Positions 38,301 to 53,300 are shown, counted from the stretch's first letter. The stretch is DNA of 64,000 nucleotides from Diphasiastrum complanatum (GCA_029204225.1 CM055093.1:23415912-23479911); one strand, 5' to 3'. Program-made: numbers and translations. Notes: generated from the letters alone by a model not told the origin.

Positions 38301-41300
38301 GAGGAGGCAATGCAAGTGCCAGTCGCGGCCCCCGACCATGATCTTGTTGGGACCGGTAAGCTCAGGTCACATGACTAGGGTTATGGCCCCGTGACCCATC
38401 TCACCGAAGGGCACGCGCCAGTTGTGTGAGGTGTGTCATAGTCATGATGTAGTTTAGTGGCACATGTTGTAAGTATGTGTAGCGATGCGTAACCATCGAT
38501 CCACTGACAGAGCTCGCTTGTAGTTATACAGCCCGGGGCTAGGGTAACTTAGCGGTTGACCGAGCCATTCCGCTACCTAGCACGACGGTGCATGTGGGTA
38601 GTAACCAGTAGGCTCCAGTGAATGCTATTCAGTAGGTAGGGCACTTATGGATCCAGGGGCTTGACCAGCCATGGGTGGATGCCACATGCCTTGGAACTAG
38701 ATTGCAGCTATGAGCCATAATGGTTACCTAAGGATGGGAGGAGATTCATTCTACACTACAGCTAGAAGGTGTTTTGACGAGCTTACGATTAGGGAGTGTA
38801 ACTAAAAGGTCCCTCACCAAGGATACGATATCCAAGCAAGCCGCAACAAAGCAACACAAGGGAATCGGATGGTGGACAAACCAACCCAACCAAACATAGA
38901 TCATACGGATCTAGCCCCCAAGCTATAGATCAACCCCTCGGATTTCTTGCATGAAATTCAAGAACTGTTCAATTAGCTCGTGAGAGTAGTGGGTATACCT
39001 TAGATTCCAAAAGATTCTAAGACTGCTCACCTAGTCTTTCGTGTAAGTTGGTCAAAATTAAGTTCACATGAAGGTGATACACTTGGATATGATGAAGATC
39101 TAACTGAATTGGAAGATTTATTGCTAAGTGTACCCTTGGAAAAGATAAACAATTGAGAAATTGTTCTATTTGAGTGTTTGATCAAATGGAAAGGTCAAAC
39201 TAAAAATAGTTTAAAGCATAAAGAAGAACTTCCATGATTTCCACTTTTGAGGACAAAAACAGTTCAAGGGGGGAAGAAAGTTATATCCATGTCCAGTGTC
39301 CTTGAGTAGGCCCAACAAGTTTGTACATGGGCCCCTAGAGGCAATTTCACATACTACCAACTTTATGTTGGAACTTTGTCAATTTTGCATGTAGAAGAGG
39401 GCGCATTTTTCCTAGTGTGGAAACTTTTGTGGACCAAGGCAAATCATGCAAAGACTCATTGCATGTAGAGAGAATGTGAAAACCCATGCATAGAAGTGCA
39501 TGCTTGAGACTTAGCATGTGGGATACCTACACTGACACTTGGAAGCCATGTACATCACATATCATTTGTTTCTTATCTATAAAAGAGACCTTCCTCCTCC
39601 TAGTGGGCGCACTTTTGATGGAGAGATCTTTCTCACATATGCTATTGTGTTTTGCTCTCATGTGTGGTAGAATTTCTTGCTCATTAATGCTAGTGTTATG
39701 CTATCCATTTGGTTTCTTGATTGGTGTTTAATTGGATCTTGTTTCTTTCATTGTATCTTGCTAATGTTATGTTCTTCATGCTGGAAATTTGTGGACAGCA
39801 AGTATTCGAGATCCATTTGGCTTAATTGAAGGAGCAATATCAAAGATTAATGATGCTAGAATACTCCCTACAACATACACTATCATTCTAGATAATGAAG
39901 CAAATTTCTTTCATGAGTATTTTGTAATTTTCTGTTCACATCCTCTTCATCTTCTTCCGTTGTCGACAAATTTACAATTTGCTAGCAATTTACTTTTGCA
40001 TGTGCAAGTATTAGTCCATGCATGTTGCATGCATGTCTCTTGATTTTTTCAGATTGCTTGCATGTTGCCATATTTGCTTGTATGTCAAATGCATGTTAGT
40101 GGTTTTGATCTATTTTGAGTTGTAAAAGAACATCAAGGTTTCCTAGATTGGTAAACCTTGATTCAAAGATCCTTTCTATCTCTATTCTCAGTTTTATAAC
40201 AAATGCTTCCAAATAGGCAGTAGAAACGGTAGAGATGATGCCACCCAAGTTGAAGCAAAAAGTAGGTCAACTGAGGCAGGGCACCAAGGAAGTCTCTGAT
40301 ATTAAGTTATGACTGAAATCACAGATTTTAGCATCAGGGAAACATGAATTGACAAGATATGAAGCAAATCTAACAATCTTCCATGAAGAATGGCAAATAG
40401 CATCGCATAAGATGAATGGTTGAAAACCTGCAAGCATTATGAAAGGCAAGAGTTCTCCCATGAAGAGCCCAAGCAATAACAATTGATAAGCTGAAAAATG
40501 AATGTCATGAGGCCCTGTTTATACCAATAGAAATCTTAAAATAAAGCTTCTAGACACTTAGCCTAGCCGTAGTCACAATTAGGGTCACTAGAGGGATAAT
40601 AGTGCACTCTCTTGGAGGGTCTTTGCCCTTCTAGTAGGACCTTCACTTTAGTACGAAATAGCAATAGTTGGCGCCTTGTCCAGTGCTAAATTTAAATGCC
40701 AAAATAAGGCTTTAAGTTGTATACATGAAGAAAAAGAACTCGTGGCCAACAAGTGAATATAAGCTCTGTAATCCTTGTAGTTTATGGACCTAGTACTTGA
40801 CTACTATTCACCAATTTGGTTTTTCAGAGGCCAATTTGAATTGGTTTGGAAACATTGGTTTAGAGTATCATAAGTTTTCTCTAGGAGCCCTTTACATGGA
40901 GAATTTCCAGCTTAACAAAAAGCACAGGCCTACTACCCTGTAGATAGGGACATACACATTATTCAATGTGAAAACATAATCACATGAAATTCAGTATGTA
41001 TTTTTATAATTTTATCCTTTTGACTTATTTTTCCTATGTTTAGTTGCTATATATTTGGCTTTTCAAGCATCCCTTTATAACTCTTTATGTTACTAGTCTT
41101 ATTCCACAACTTTTGGTCGACTGTGCTCAAGAATAGTGAAATACTTCCAATTCTTAAAATCATATGTACGTGTTGTAAGATCGTCATTGGTGGCATCTTT
41201 CTCCCTTAAATAACTAGCGAAATTGAATTTTTGTTGTATTTTTGTCTGCAGGTGGTTAAAACACAATGGTATTACCGTCCCAAGGGTTGGATTTTTAGTT

Positions 41301-44300
41301 TGCCAAGCAGGGGATCAATTGGATATTATTCGTCCAAGAGTTGAATGGCTGAAAAACATCTATGTGAAAGGAAGAGATCTAGGGGTCGTGTTATCAAGGG
41401 AGCCTAGCATTTTGGAACAATCAGAGGAAGAGCTTAATAACACAGTTAGCTTTTTAGAAGATTCTGGCATTAGAAAGGATTGGATTGGATGGGTTGTGAG
41501 TCGGTCTCCAGGGGTCTTGGCCTTGAGCACTGATGAACTTCATGAGAAAGTAATGTTTTTGTCAGAGTTGGGCATGGAAAAAGAACAATTTGGTGCAATG
41601 ATCTTTAATTTTCCTGCACTACTTGTTCGCTTTTCAAAGGAGGAGATGCAAATAAAGGTAAAGTGCTACCTGCTACAAGTTTATTGACAAATTTTGGTCT
41701 TTTTTTATATCTTCCTTGAGATACTTGTTTACATAATGCTCTTCAAAATATTGTACTAAATAATTTGCATTGTAAATGTTTGTATGGCAACATGTATGCT
41801 AAGTGGATAGAGTTTTGCGAAAGATCTTTCTTTACCATAATTGATAAGCCTCTATAGAGATCATGAGAGTTTTTATACACCCTTTTGGCTGTTTAAACTT
41901 CTTAAAATTGAAATATTTGCCACTACATTAATTTTTATTATTACGAATCAACATTTCAGACAATGTAGATAACAACAAGCTAATAATATCATGATTTGAC
42001 TTATTGTGAAACTTGGTCAAGGCTAGGCGATGTGTCAAGTGCGAGGAATTCAATCCTCCAAGCTCATGAACAATAACACACCAGTGTCAAGAATTAAGCT
42101 TTTGTCATTGAAATAACTGTTATCCTTTTTATTTTGAGATAAGCTAGTGGTTCTCTGATAAGATGCAAGTGCAATCTGACCCTAACTACTATAATCTACT
42201 AACATGCAAATGCGAAAGGTGAGCAACTTTGATAGATTGCAATTATTCAGGATACAAAAATGCAGTGATTGTTTTTTAACTCACCAAAATTATTCCCAAA
42301 ATTGATAACAAATATTTTGTGTGATTAATTAAGCTATGCATTCTCGTTTTCAAGTCAATCCTCGACTACATCCAGATTGAAAACTCACCAAAATTATTCC
42401 CAAAATTGATAACGAATATTTTGTATGATTAATTAAGTTACGCATTCTCGTTTTCAAGGTAATGCTCGATTACATCCAGATTGAAGCTGAACCATTGAAA
42501 CCATCTGCATGCCTCAAATTGTTAGACGTCATTATCTTCATAAAATAGATCCTACTTTAATGTTGATCTTGATGGAAAGTTGGTGTACCGGTCATTTCTC
42601 ACAAGGAGACATCTATCATCAAGGCCAAACACATACGTTTCCTCCTTTCATCCCATTTTCTTAGCTCTCCCCATTTTTTCCGCAACATAATCTGCCTTCC
42701 TCATGCTCTCTTTGCTGACCAACAATGGGCATAATGTCTTGCAGCTAAATGGCACTCTTTGTGACTCCACCTCTACACAGATTAATTTTATTGATTTCTT
42801 TCACGTTCTTTGGTGCCTAGTGGATAGAATTCAAATGGTCCAGATGAAAAGGAAATATGACTCTTGTAGAGAAACTGGAGCCAAAATAAACAATTGTTGT
42901 TTTCTCCCCGAAACAGAAGAAACTGAATACAAAGAAAACTGGCACCCAACATCAGTGCCAAGAAAGTGCTTTTATGCCAAGTTATGACCATGCATCACAA
43001 TATGGCATCACAGAAGAACAATAGACAACAAAATGTTGATCAAAGAGTAATGTCCCACAAAGAACACATGACAACCAACAAGACATTGGTGTGCAGGTCT
43101 TCCTGCAAAGGAACAGTGCTAAGCACTTCCAACGATGATTCCTAAGACATTAGAATCAATAAGCTGTAGAATGATGGTAGAGAGTCAAGTTTGGAGGCCC
43201 TTTGGGGACCTTCCATGAAGTTATCAATTAGCATTACTGGGTCCCAACTTCCAAGTGGGTCTGCACTCCCTTTTGGTTTTCTCTCAAAAGGAAATTAGGT
43301 CATAAGATTTGAAACTTGTCACAGGCAGCCAACAAATTGGAAACTTTATTTCCTGAGACAGCTGAGCATGCATGCCATGTAGATGCCCCAGCTTGCCAGT
43401 CACGCTGGCACATGGGTGTGTAGAGTCTAGGCTGAAATTTGACTGTTCACACCTATAAAACCTTGTTATCTCTCTCCACCCACCTTTAGGCATATAACTG
43501 GATATTATCGAATGAAACATCCATAAACCTACTGACAATTAGTCACACACAAACAAATTTTGTCAATGGTCACCGGCATTCTTAAGTATATTCTACATAG
43601 TACATAAGTAGATTGATGCACGTACCAAACTCCCTTGGGTTGAGACTAATACCAAGTACTGCTAAAAGGAGCGTGTGCCAAACGTGTTCACATTTTCACA
43701 TTCCACTCTAAAATTTATAAGTGTGCATACAAAGTGTTTTTATTGTCTGAATGTGATACACAAGTTGGGATGCCTGATTATACTTTTTCAGGTCGAATAT
43801 TTGAGAAGGGTTGGGCTGGAAAGTCCTACTCTTGGGAGAATAATTGCAACCAAACCTCAACTTCTTGCGTGCAGCATTGAAGAAGCATGGGAGCCAATTA
43901 CCAAGTTTTTATTCTATTTGGGAGTCAATCGTACTGGCATTAGACGAATTTTGGCAGTGCAACCCTCAGTTTTCTGTCTGAATCTTTCTGAAAATATTGC
44001 GCCCAAGGTTAGTATCTACAAAAAAAGCTATATCTCATCCTCATCATTTTTATGGAAGATCAGTTCATGAGTGCTTCGATGAAGCAGTGTGGCAAAATTG
44101 TTGATTTCAATTGGCAGTTTATTGACTACAACATTGATAATCGTGCTTCATATATGAGCATTAGCCTAAAGTCGATATCTACTTCCTTCCCAGTGTATCT
44201 TTCTCGCTTTTGCTTACATTAACAGACTTTTTTCCGTAGTCGTCTTTTTGATCTTTCTCCCATGGAGACACTTAGCCTAGAAATGTTTTCAAAAAGTAAA

Positions 44301-47300
44301 AACTCTGATTTCATATTTAGATGGATGTCCATCGGACTTGTCATATGGCACCACATTGAACGAATGGTAACTTAGTAATTACTATAAAATCTTGTAAATT
44401 TTTTCACCTTCAGTGTGGGTCATTTTATTGGATGAATCTTCAAGTTTGGAGCCTTTTAGAATCGTTTTTAAGTCATTCTTGAGAGAAATTAGAATACTTT
44501 TGAACCCTTATGAGGGTCAACAAGAATGTCATGCAATGTGGACCCCTGTACTTGATTGGAGCTGTATCTAAACAAGATTTTGTTATCTATATTCTAGCTG
44601 GTATTGGGTTTTTTGCCAGTGTATTTTTCCTTCCATTTAACTATCTATCTCTATTGGAATCATCTGTACTGCTGAATTATTTTCCATGTGTATAGTTTCT
44701 TGCATCAATATTGCTCAATTTAAATTGTTATTTAGGGCATGAGTGTTAGAAATGTTGTAGCGGCCTTTTCCACTTGTCACGCATAAGTTCACTCTCAACG
44801 GAATAGTGCTTTCCCTTATGAGGTTAGCTCACTTCTACACCTACCTTACCCCCCTTCCTACTTTAACCACAAGCACATAACAGATTAGATGGTGGAGGCA
44901 GCTTGCCCCCTCCCCTCTCTCACCTCTCTAAGATCAACAAGAACACTCAAGAGACACAATATAGCAAAACATAGCAAATAAGAAACATAAAAACGTGAGA
45001 GAGAATGGGAGAGTAGAGTGCAAGGATGTTCTCTTATTATTTCGGCATAATCTCCTCCTCCTGTTGAACATGGAAAATGGTTACAAGAGGTTCCTTTTTA
45101 TTCTTGGGGAAGGCCCTGCCCCTTCTCTCTGATTGTCTAATCCTACTTGGCAAGAATTCCTAATCCAAGCCCTTCATAAAAGGATCTAATCCAAGCCCTT
45201 CACAAAAAATCCAATGGTTGAGAAGGGTGCCCTCACATGAATCATGTGAGTTCATTTTGGAGTGAGAGGGTCTCACATGAATCATGTGAGTTATTTAGAA
45301 CCATATGAACTTGACTTTGGGTTTTTTAAGTATTTTATACCCAAGTCGCTTATTCCTAATTCTACAAGTTCTATAAGACATATTGACGTGCTCATTGGGT
45401 TGGGCTTGTACACGCAGGATGCTAGTGCCCTCGCACTTATTACTTTGAACTGTATAGTACTGTGGCGGGCCCACTTAGTAAGCCTAGCCATACAGTACTT
45501 TAGTGGTGGGACCCACTAAGTGCCTAACAGTATCCCCCACTGTAGCACACAAGCTCACAAACCCTAAGTAAATACACACAATTACCCGGCAAATCCGTCA
45601 CTTTATTAATCTCAAGCAAATGTACATAGATCAACAAGCAGACATGAGAGCTCTGCTGCAAGTCTCCTCCCAACCATAGCTGCATTGGAATACCACAATG
45701 AGTGTAATAGATCCTAACACCACAGTAGGGCAAACACTAACTGATCCACCCAACCTTGCCTACTCCCTGATATAGGGTAAGCCCCTCCTAGCCCAATGTG
45801 AGGACTGGTAGCATGCAAACTACCAAGTGTCGGCCACGTGGCACTGACGTGGTTGACTGCACATCGGGACCCAACTGGGGGTCCTGTCCTGCTGACAGGG
45901 TCCCTAGACTGTGTTAGGCCCGCCATGTCTATGGACCGTGCTGGGGCACACTACTCACACTGTCTTGCCCTGTTGGTCGTGTACGCAAATAGCATCATTA
46001 CCCTTTTGGGTTTTAGGCAGGCCTACTATAAAATCCATGGAGATACTCTCCCATTTACTAGCTGGTATTTCTAAGGGATGCAACAACCCTCCTGCCTTTA
46101 AACGCTCTGCTTTATTTACTTGACATTTCTGGCAACTAGTTACATACTGGTGGACGTCCTTTTTCATACTGGGCCAGAAAAATTGCCTACGAAGAAGCTC
46201 ATAGGTCTTCTGTATGCCTGGGTGTCCCGCGCTAGGATTGTCATGACATTCATATAGGACCTGCTACCTATAATCCTCTGAATTGGGGACACATACTCTA
46301 TCTCTATAGAGCAAGTACTCATCCTGAATGGAATATGTTTCCATTTGAATCCTTGAGTCAACTGACCCTCAACCACTGGGGTTTGCTTGGGTAATACAGG
46401 CTCAGAATCCTCAACGTCATCTGACGATACTCAAACTCATCATCATCCTCAACGGAAGCTGTCGTATTCTTGGATGAACTGGCACCAGCCCCGGGAACTG
46501 GTTCTGGAGTCTGTAACTGTCTGCTATGGACTGAGTTCCAGATAGTAGAGAAGAATGCATCATGCTTGCACTTCCCTCTCAAGGACTCGAGTAACTCATT
46601 ACGAATCTGAGTAAAACTCAGCTCGTTTATCATAGGCATTCTGCTAAGGGCATCTGCTATTGTATTGAATTTCCCCTGTCTATATCTGATAGACATATCA
46701 AACTCTTGCATCAACTCTGCCCGACGAGCTTTCTGACCTCTAAGCTTAGGTTGATTGCAAAGGTATCTGAGACTTTCATGGTCTGTCAAGACCTCAAAGT
46801 TGGCACCATACAAATAATGCCTCCAAGTCTTAAGGGCATGGACTATAGAAAAGAGTTCCTTTTCATAGGCACTGTACCTAGTCTGAGCTAGCTCGAGTTT
46901 TTTACTCTCGAAGGCAACTAGTTGTCCACCCTGAGTTAGTACAACACCAACTGCAAAGTCGCTAGCATCTGTTTCGACCACAAATGGCTGATTGGGGTCG
47001 ACGACTTTTAAAACTGGTGTTGTAGTTAAGGTTGTTTTGAGAGCATCAAAGCTCTCCTGCTGTGCGGACTCCCAAATGAATTCCTTTCCCTTCCCCTTAA
47101 GAAGATTTGTCATGGGAACTACTATCTGAGCATATTCCTTGACAAATCGTTTGTAATATCCCGCCAAACCAAGAAAGATCTGAAGTTCCAAAATATTTTG
47201 AGGTCTTAGCCAACTGAGTATGGCTTTAACCTTATTCGGGTCCATTTTAATCCCATCTGCCGAGATAATGTGACCCAAATATGCTACTTCTTCAACGAAG

Positions 47301-50300
47301 AATTCACACTTGGATTCTTTAGCATAAAGCTTATGCTTTCTGAGCAGTCGAAACACCTTTCTGAGGTGTTTTAGATGCTCCTTCCTCGTTTTGTTGTAGG
47401 ATGTCATCTAAAAATACGACTACAAACTTACCCAAGTATGGTCTGAGGACACTGTTCATCAAGGTCATAAAGGTAGTTGGAGCATTTAAGAGCCCAAATG
47501 GCATCACCTTAAACTCATAATGACCGTGACGAGCCCTAAAAGCTGTTTTCGGGACATCTTTCAACTTTATACGGACTTGATGATATCCCGATCTGAGGTC
47601 TATTTTACTGAAAAACTTAGCCCCGTCGAGTTGATCAAACAACTCGTCTGCCCAAGGCATAGGGTACTTATTCTTAATTGTGACTTTATTGAGGGCTCTG
47701 TAATCTACGCAAAGACGCATAGACCCCTCTTTCTTTTTCACCAATAGGACTGGTGAGGCCCATGGTGAACTACTGGTCTGAATTTGGCCTTTCCCAAGAT
47801 AATCTGTTAATTGCCTAGTTATTTCTTCGTCCTCTGTTCGGCTGACCCGATACGGAGGTTTAGAAACAGGTGTTGTACCTGGTACTAGGTTTATTACATG
47901 ATCTACCTCTTTGCTAGGTGGCAAACCATGTGGCAAATCTTCAGGAAAAACATCTTTAAATTTAGACAATAAAGTTTCTAATTTACGGATTTTCTGCTGT
48001 AAAGAACTGGAAATAGAAACTTCAGGAATAAACTGAAAGTCACATAAGAATACCTGATGGTCATCGTCTCCGATTAGCTGACAGAGCTCTGAACTGCAGA
48101 CCATAGGGTTGTTGGGAACATCATGCTCCCCATGCAACTGGATCTCTCGGCCTTTATGCTGAAAGCTGAGGGTGTTCTCTTGATAATTTCTGTGGAGGGA
48201 AGGTCCTAAACTGTAGAGCCAATCTCTCCCGAGAACAATGTCTGTGCGATCCAGGTGCATTATCTGAAAGTTTATTTCATCTTGGTACCCATGAATACCA
48301 AAATTTAAGCTACTTACCATAGTTTCCCAGATTCTCTTATCTTCACCCTTAGCTAGTGAAACTATGTACCTATGCTGACTAGGTACTTCTGGAAGTTTAA
48401 GTTTTTTAACCAGGGTGTAGTTGATGGAATTATGGGTTGCCCCATCATCAACCATAACTCTAACTAACTGGTTACCAGCTTTCCCATGCATAAGTACTAG
48501 GTCATGCGGCCCAAAGCTGAAGGGTCTCGCTAGCATTGCAGAGGTCAGCTGGCAACAATGTTCATGGTCTTCATGATACACTTTGATCTCGGAAGTTGCC
48601 GAGTCACTGGGGAAACTTACAGTCTGAACAAGATGAACTTGTTTTTTATCCTTTTTATCTTTCTTAGTGAAAGGCCCCTTGGGACACTGTCTGACTGTGT
48701 GTCCCTTGCCCATGCACACAAAGCACAAACGTTCTTGTTTAGCTTTCTTCTGGTTTTAAGGGCTGTATGAGTGATGGGCGTTTTTGAGGAGGTTCACCTT
48801 TGATTTTATCTTCTTTTTTTCTTTTTGATTTTTTTTTTTAAATTGAAAGTCTTTCTGAGGAGGCTGCTTAGAAAGAGGCTGCTGTCTCGCCCTCTTCCTA
48901 CCCACTGAATCATCATAGATTTGAGCATATCTGAGAGCTTGCTCAAGGGTAGTAGGCGAGTTTCTCTGGACCTCTACTTTATATTCATCTTTGAGGCCAC
49001 GGACAAATCCCCTGATTTTCTGATAATCATCCATATTTTTAATTTTTAAAATTGCCTCTCGATATTGCGAGATATATTGGATTAGGGACTTGTCCATTAC
49101 TGTTCTCTCCCAGGCTTCCCAGGCTCTATCAAGTTCATTCTCTGGTAGGAATTCTCTTAGGAAAGCTTCTTCAAAGGCCTTCCATGACCGAGGAGTCTGC
49201 CCAGTCTCCTGGAGATTTAACCACCACTTATAGGCCATGGGCCCTAAGGAAAGACTGGCCTCTATTGCTTGCAAATGGTCAGGGGTCTGTTAAAGAGCGT
49301 GAATGTTCTTCCATTTGCTGAGGAAGGTTTGTAGAATGTCTGCATTTCTATCCTTCTCTTCCCCAATAAAAGTAGGAGGCTTTAAGTCTTTAAAGACACT
49401 GGGGTGAGACCGCATAGGCTCACCCGAGACTGATGGAAGTGGAGAAGGGGACAACTGAGAAGTGGAGGGAAGGCTTCCTTTCGCGGAACTCAGAATCAAA
49501 CCTTTGAGTTCAGCAAACGAGTCGTCCACACTGGACTTGAAATTGGCTAATGCAAACTTCAGTTCATCCACCTCTGTTACCAAGTGGAGAAACTGCTCCT
49601 TGGTAACCAATTCGTCGAGTTCTTCGGCGAATTGTTCTTGTTCTTCAACTTCCATTGGTTCTTTCCCTTTACTGAACCTCAGGAAAAAGAAGGATGGATC
49701 TTGGAGGATGTGTGTGGATTATTGAGGCTCGAACAAGATAATTGTTAAGCATATAGATGATCTTTTGGATGCCCTTCATGGTGCTACAGTGTCTAGCAAA
49801 ATTGACCCGAAGAGTTGTTATCACCAAGTGAGAGCTCGTGAAGAGGAAGTGTATAAGACTGCCTTCCAAACTCGCTTTGGACACCATGAATTTCTAGTTA
49901 TGCCCTTTGGATTGACTAATGCCCCTGCAACAGTTATGATATGTCATGATAGCCTGAGTGCTGGTCATCCTGGTGTGGATAGGACCTTTGAGCTGATCCT
50001 AAGTAACTTCTAGTGGCCAAAGTTGCAAAAGATGTTTACCATTATGTGACGCACTGTCTAAAGTGCCAGGTCAATAAAGCCGAAAGGATTGAAAATCCTA
50101 GAGTTTTACACCCACTACCTATGCCAGGAGGAAGATGGGAGAGTATCTCCATGGACTTTGTCACCAACTTACCTCGTACGCAGTTACAACATGATTCTAT
50201 CTTAGTTATAGTTGATAGACTCCTTAAGATGGCTCATTTTATTCCAACACATGTGTTTAGAGTAACTAGTCTATTTGTCGAGCATATGTTCAGACTTTAT

Positions 50301-53300
50301 GGATTACCGTCATCCATAGTGTCTGACAGAGATACTCGATTTATTGGGAACTTTTGGACTGTCGTCATGGCCAAACTGGGAGTCCAATTGAGAATGAGCA
50401 GTATGGAGCATCCTGACACGAATGGCACAACTAGACCTTAGAGGATATGCTTAGGGCATTCGTTGGAGATAAGCAAACTCAGTGGGAGAAATACTTGCCA
50501 TTGTTGGAGTTTGCTTACAATGATAAAAAGAATGAAAGTACTAAAATGAGCCTTTTTGAGGTCAATGATGGTTTTAGACTAGCTGGCCCTCTTATGGTAG
50601 GACCTAGTGCGGCTAATTTCCCAACTCAAATGAATGAAATGCCTGAGTTAGCGGAAGTTAATGTAGGGCAAGTGATGGATCGATTTAAGTCTTATGTTGA
50701 TCAAAATTTGCACGCCTAGAGAGTTTGAGGTAGGAGACATGGTGTTTCTCCATGCACCCAAGGACTCTAAGACCCTCAAGATGGGCAAATGTTACAAGTT
50801 ATGCAATCAACAATCGGGACGGTGGAAATTTGTTAAAAAGATCAGTGATGTTTTTTTTAAGTTAGGTTTGCCTGAAACTTGTAAAGTGCATATTATATTT
50901 CATGTTTGATGGTGATAACTTCTTGTTTGTTGGTATGTTTGCATTCCAAGAGCAGGGAGAAGTGACCCATGGGCCGACAAGGGTATTGGATAGGCGGAAG
51001 AGGTGCTTATGCCACCCTCTGATCCGTGAGTACTTTGTCGGTTGGCATGGCAGGCCTCTTTCTGATGCTACTTGGGAGACTGCACACAGTCTGCGTGCAT
51101 AATACCCTAGCTTCATCGTCACGGATGATGTAACCTGAGGGAGAAAGGGATGTTACAACTTTTACTACCCTATCCCGGTTATTTACAGTTTTATGCACAT
51201 ATGTACTTTTGGTAAAATATGGAAAAGGCTAAGTCATTGGCCTGTGGTGACCTTTGTGAAAGAAATGTAAATAAACACCATACTTCTTATTTTCGACTGT
51301 CTACCATTTACAAACCTATTTAACAATCCGATAATGATGACTTATAAATTGTCCATTGTTAAGGTTTTCTACATAACGATCTTAGACAGTATGGATCAAA
51401 GTTGCAGTCCGCATTCCAGAACGCGATCCGGGACGCGTTCAGGGATTTTCCATTAGGGTTTAGAAAGCAATTGTTATGCAGATCTGTTGCTTGGTTTCAG
51501 ATGGCTGCAGGCTACATTCATCAGAAATCTGGACACCAGTAGATTTTCTTAAACAAACTGGCTGCATTTTCATATGGTTTCAGAAATTTGGACATAAGTA
51601 GATGGTTTCATATGGTTTCAGCTATTCCCCAAGAAGTATACAATTCCCCCAGTCTAAGGAAGGCTCCTTCTAACTCTTTCTATCGTTTTTTAACAGAAAA
51701 CGGAATCAGTAGATCTGCAAATCATTTGCATCAGAACACCATTTCAAAACTGATTTTTGATATCTATTGGAAAAGCATGTCCACCATTCAACTACGGTTT
51801 AGTTAGTATTAAACTCAAAAAAAAAAAAAAAGTTGGTCATTACTCCTTTTCCACAAAATAAATAAATAAATAGAATTGCGATCCGGGTCGCGGATCGCTG
51901 ACGTTCCGGATGGAGCAATTCGGAACGTTTTTGCAGTAGATCGCGATCTGCTGCAACTCAGGTATGGATATGCGTAAGAGACGTGGTTCTTACATAAGGA
52001 TTAGAATGGCACGGATCTGCCCTAATACCTCGTAAAAACCGGGAAAACTTCTTCTATAAATTATGACCTATCTATAACGATGTCCTAAATACCATGGGTT
52101 GAATCTGTAGTTCTAATAAACGTAGGTTTGCTCATAATTACAGTATTCAATCATGGTTGTAGTTAATGTTACCCAATTGGTTGTCTTATTAGATTTATTG
52201 TGAGATACGATTGGAAAGCATGGATATGCTCAGGAGTATGGACAATAGTGCGTGACTTGTTTCTTGAAACAAGGGTCACATTGGTTAGAACGGCATGGAT
52301 TTGCCCTAACACCAGCACACGTGTCCACACCACGTCTTTCAGCTAGTTAAAATATATACGGTTAAAAACTATTCATTTGAAAACAATATAAACTGATACA
52401 GACCAATTGCCCATAACTGATCAGCATGGCACAAGCCCTGATACGGTAATGTTAGGGTTTGGCCTATCGCTAAAAAACATTTTGCTATTTGGGAAGACAG
52501 GACTATGATTTAAAATGCTATTTATGCAGTTAGGTGGTATAGCTTCTTTTGGACATGGATAACAACTAACGCTCAGCTATGACACCTGTCTTCCCCACTG
52601 TACTAATTTTGTGTTGTGAGATGGTGGCAGGTATCAGTTGAACGTTTTGAAAGTGGTTATGCTTTATGGTGCTTTTAAGTACTGTATTTTACTTTTCAAC
52701 TTTATTTTGGAATATGAATAAAGGCTTCAAAGGGTTTAGTCTTGCTTTGTCAAGAGGAACTATGTGAAACTGTGTAACTCTCTCTCTCTTCTCACATTTC
52801 TTGCTCGTTTGCCTTACCGACGCTTTCTACCAACGATTCTTTTATTTACTTTTGTTTTGTCTTACTTGATTGTCATTTACCTTCAAAAAGTTATACCGAT
52901 TATTTTGAATTACTTTTGTTTCTATCTTACTTGATGCTCATTTACCTTCGAAATTTTTATTTTCTTAAAAGAGTGCCCACAAAACTTTTAGCATGACTTC
53001 TGATTTCTAGTCCCTATCCCCTTCAGAATTTCTTTTTGTTTATACTAGTTCTGAGTGTGTCTTTGAGACATGGTTGAAACATTTTCAATATTATTTTGAC
53101 AGTTCTCACCCTAATTGTCTTGATTCCCAACAAATCGCTTATGCAATTCTTCTCTTGGGTGGTTCAGGCTCTCCCTGAACTACACTCATACACAAACCAC
53201 AGTAAAGCATGTACAAATAGATCTCAAACTCAAACTTTATTGAATTCACAGTAAGCACAACATCAACAAGCATGAAACCCAATGGAGCTGGCTGCCTTGT

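Larger units (their letters stand above)
36881..41251 (+). other. MTERF2 intron 1 (4.4 kb)
   Basis: Donor GTAAGC, acceptor CTGCAG. It contains a GC-richer stretch near 38310-38720 without recognisable coding, a Gypsy 3' end relic (39034-39280) with LTR-like DNA after it, and an LTR-like segment near 40400-40700 related to 55900-56100. Confidence 0.85.

Noticed and set aside
42703-42987. 94-codon frame in MTERF2 intron 2
   Set aside because: No similarity recognised; the intron is otherwise non-coding and the spliced MTERF2 frame does not need it.
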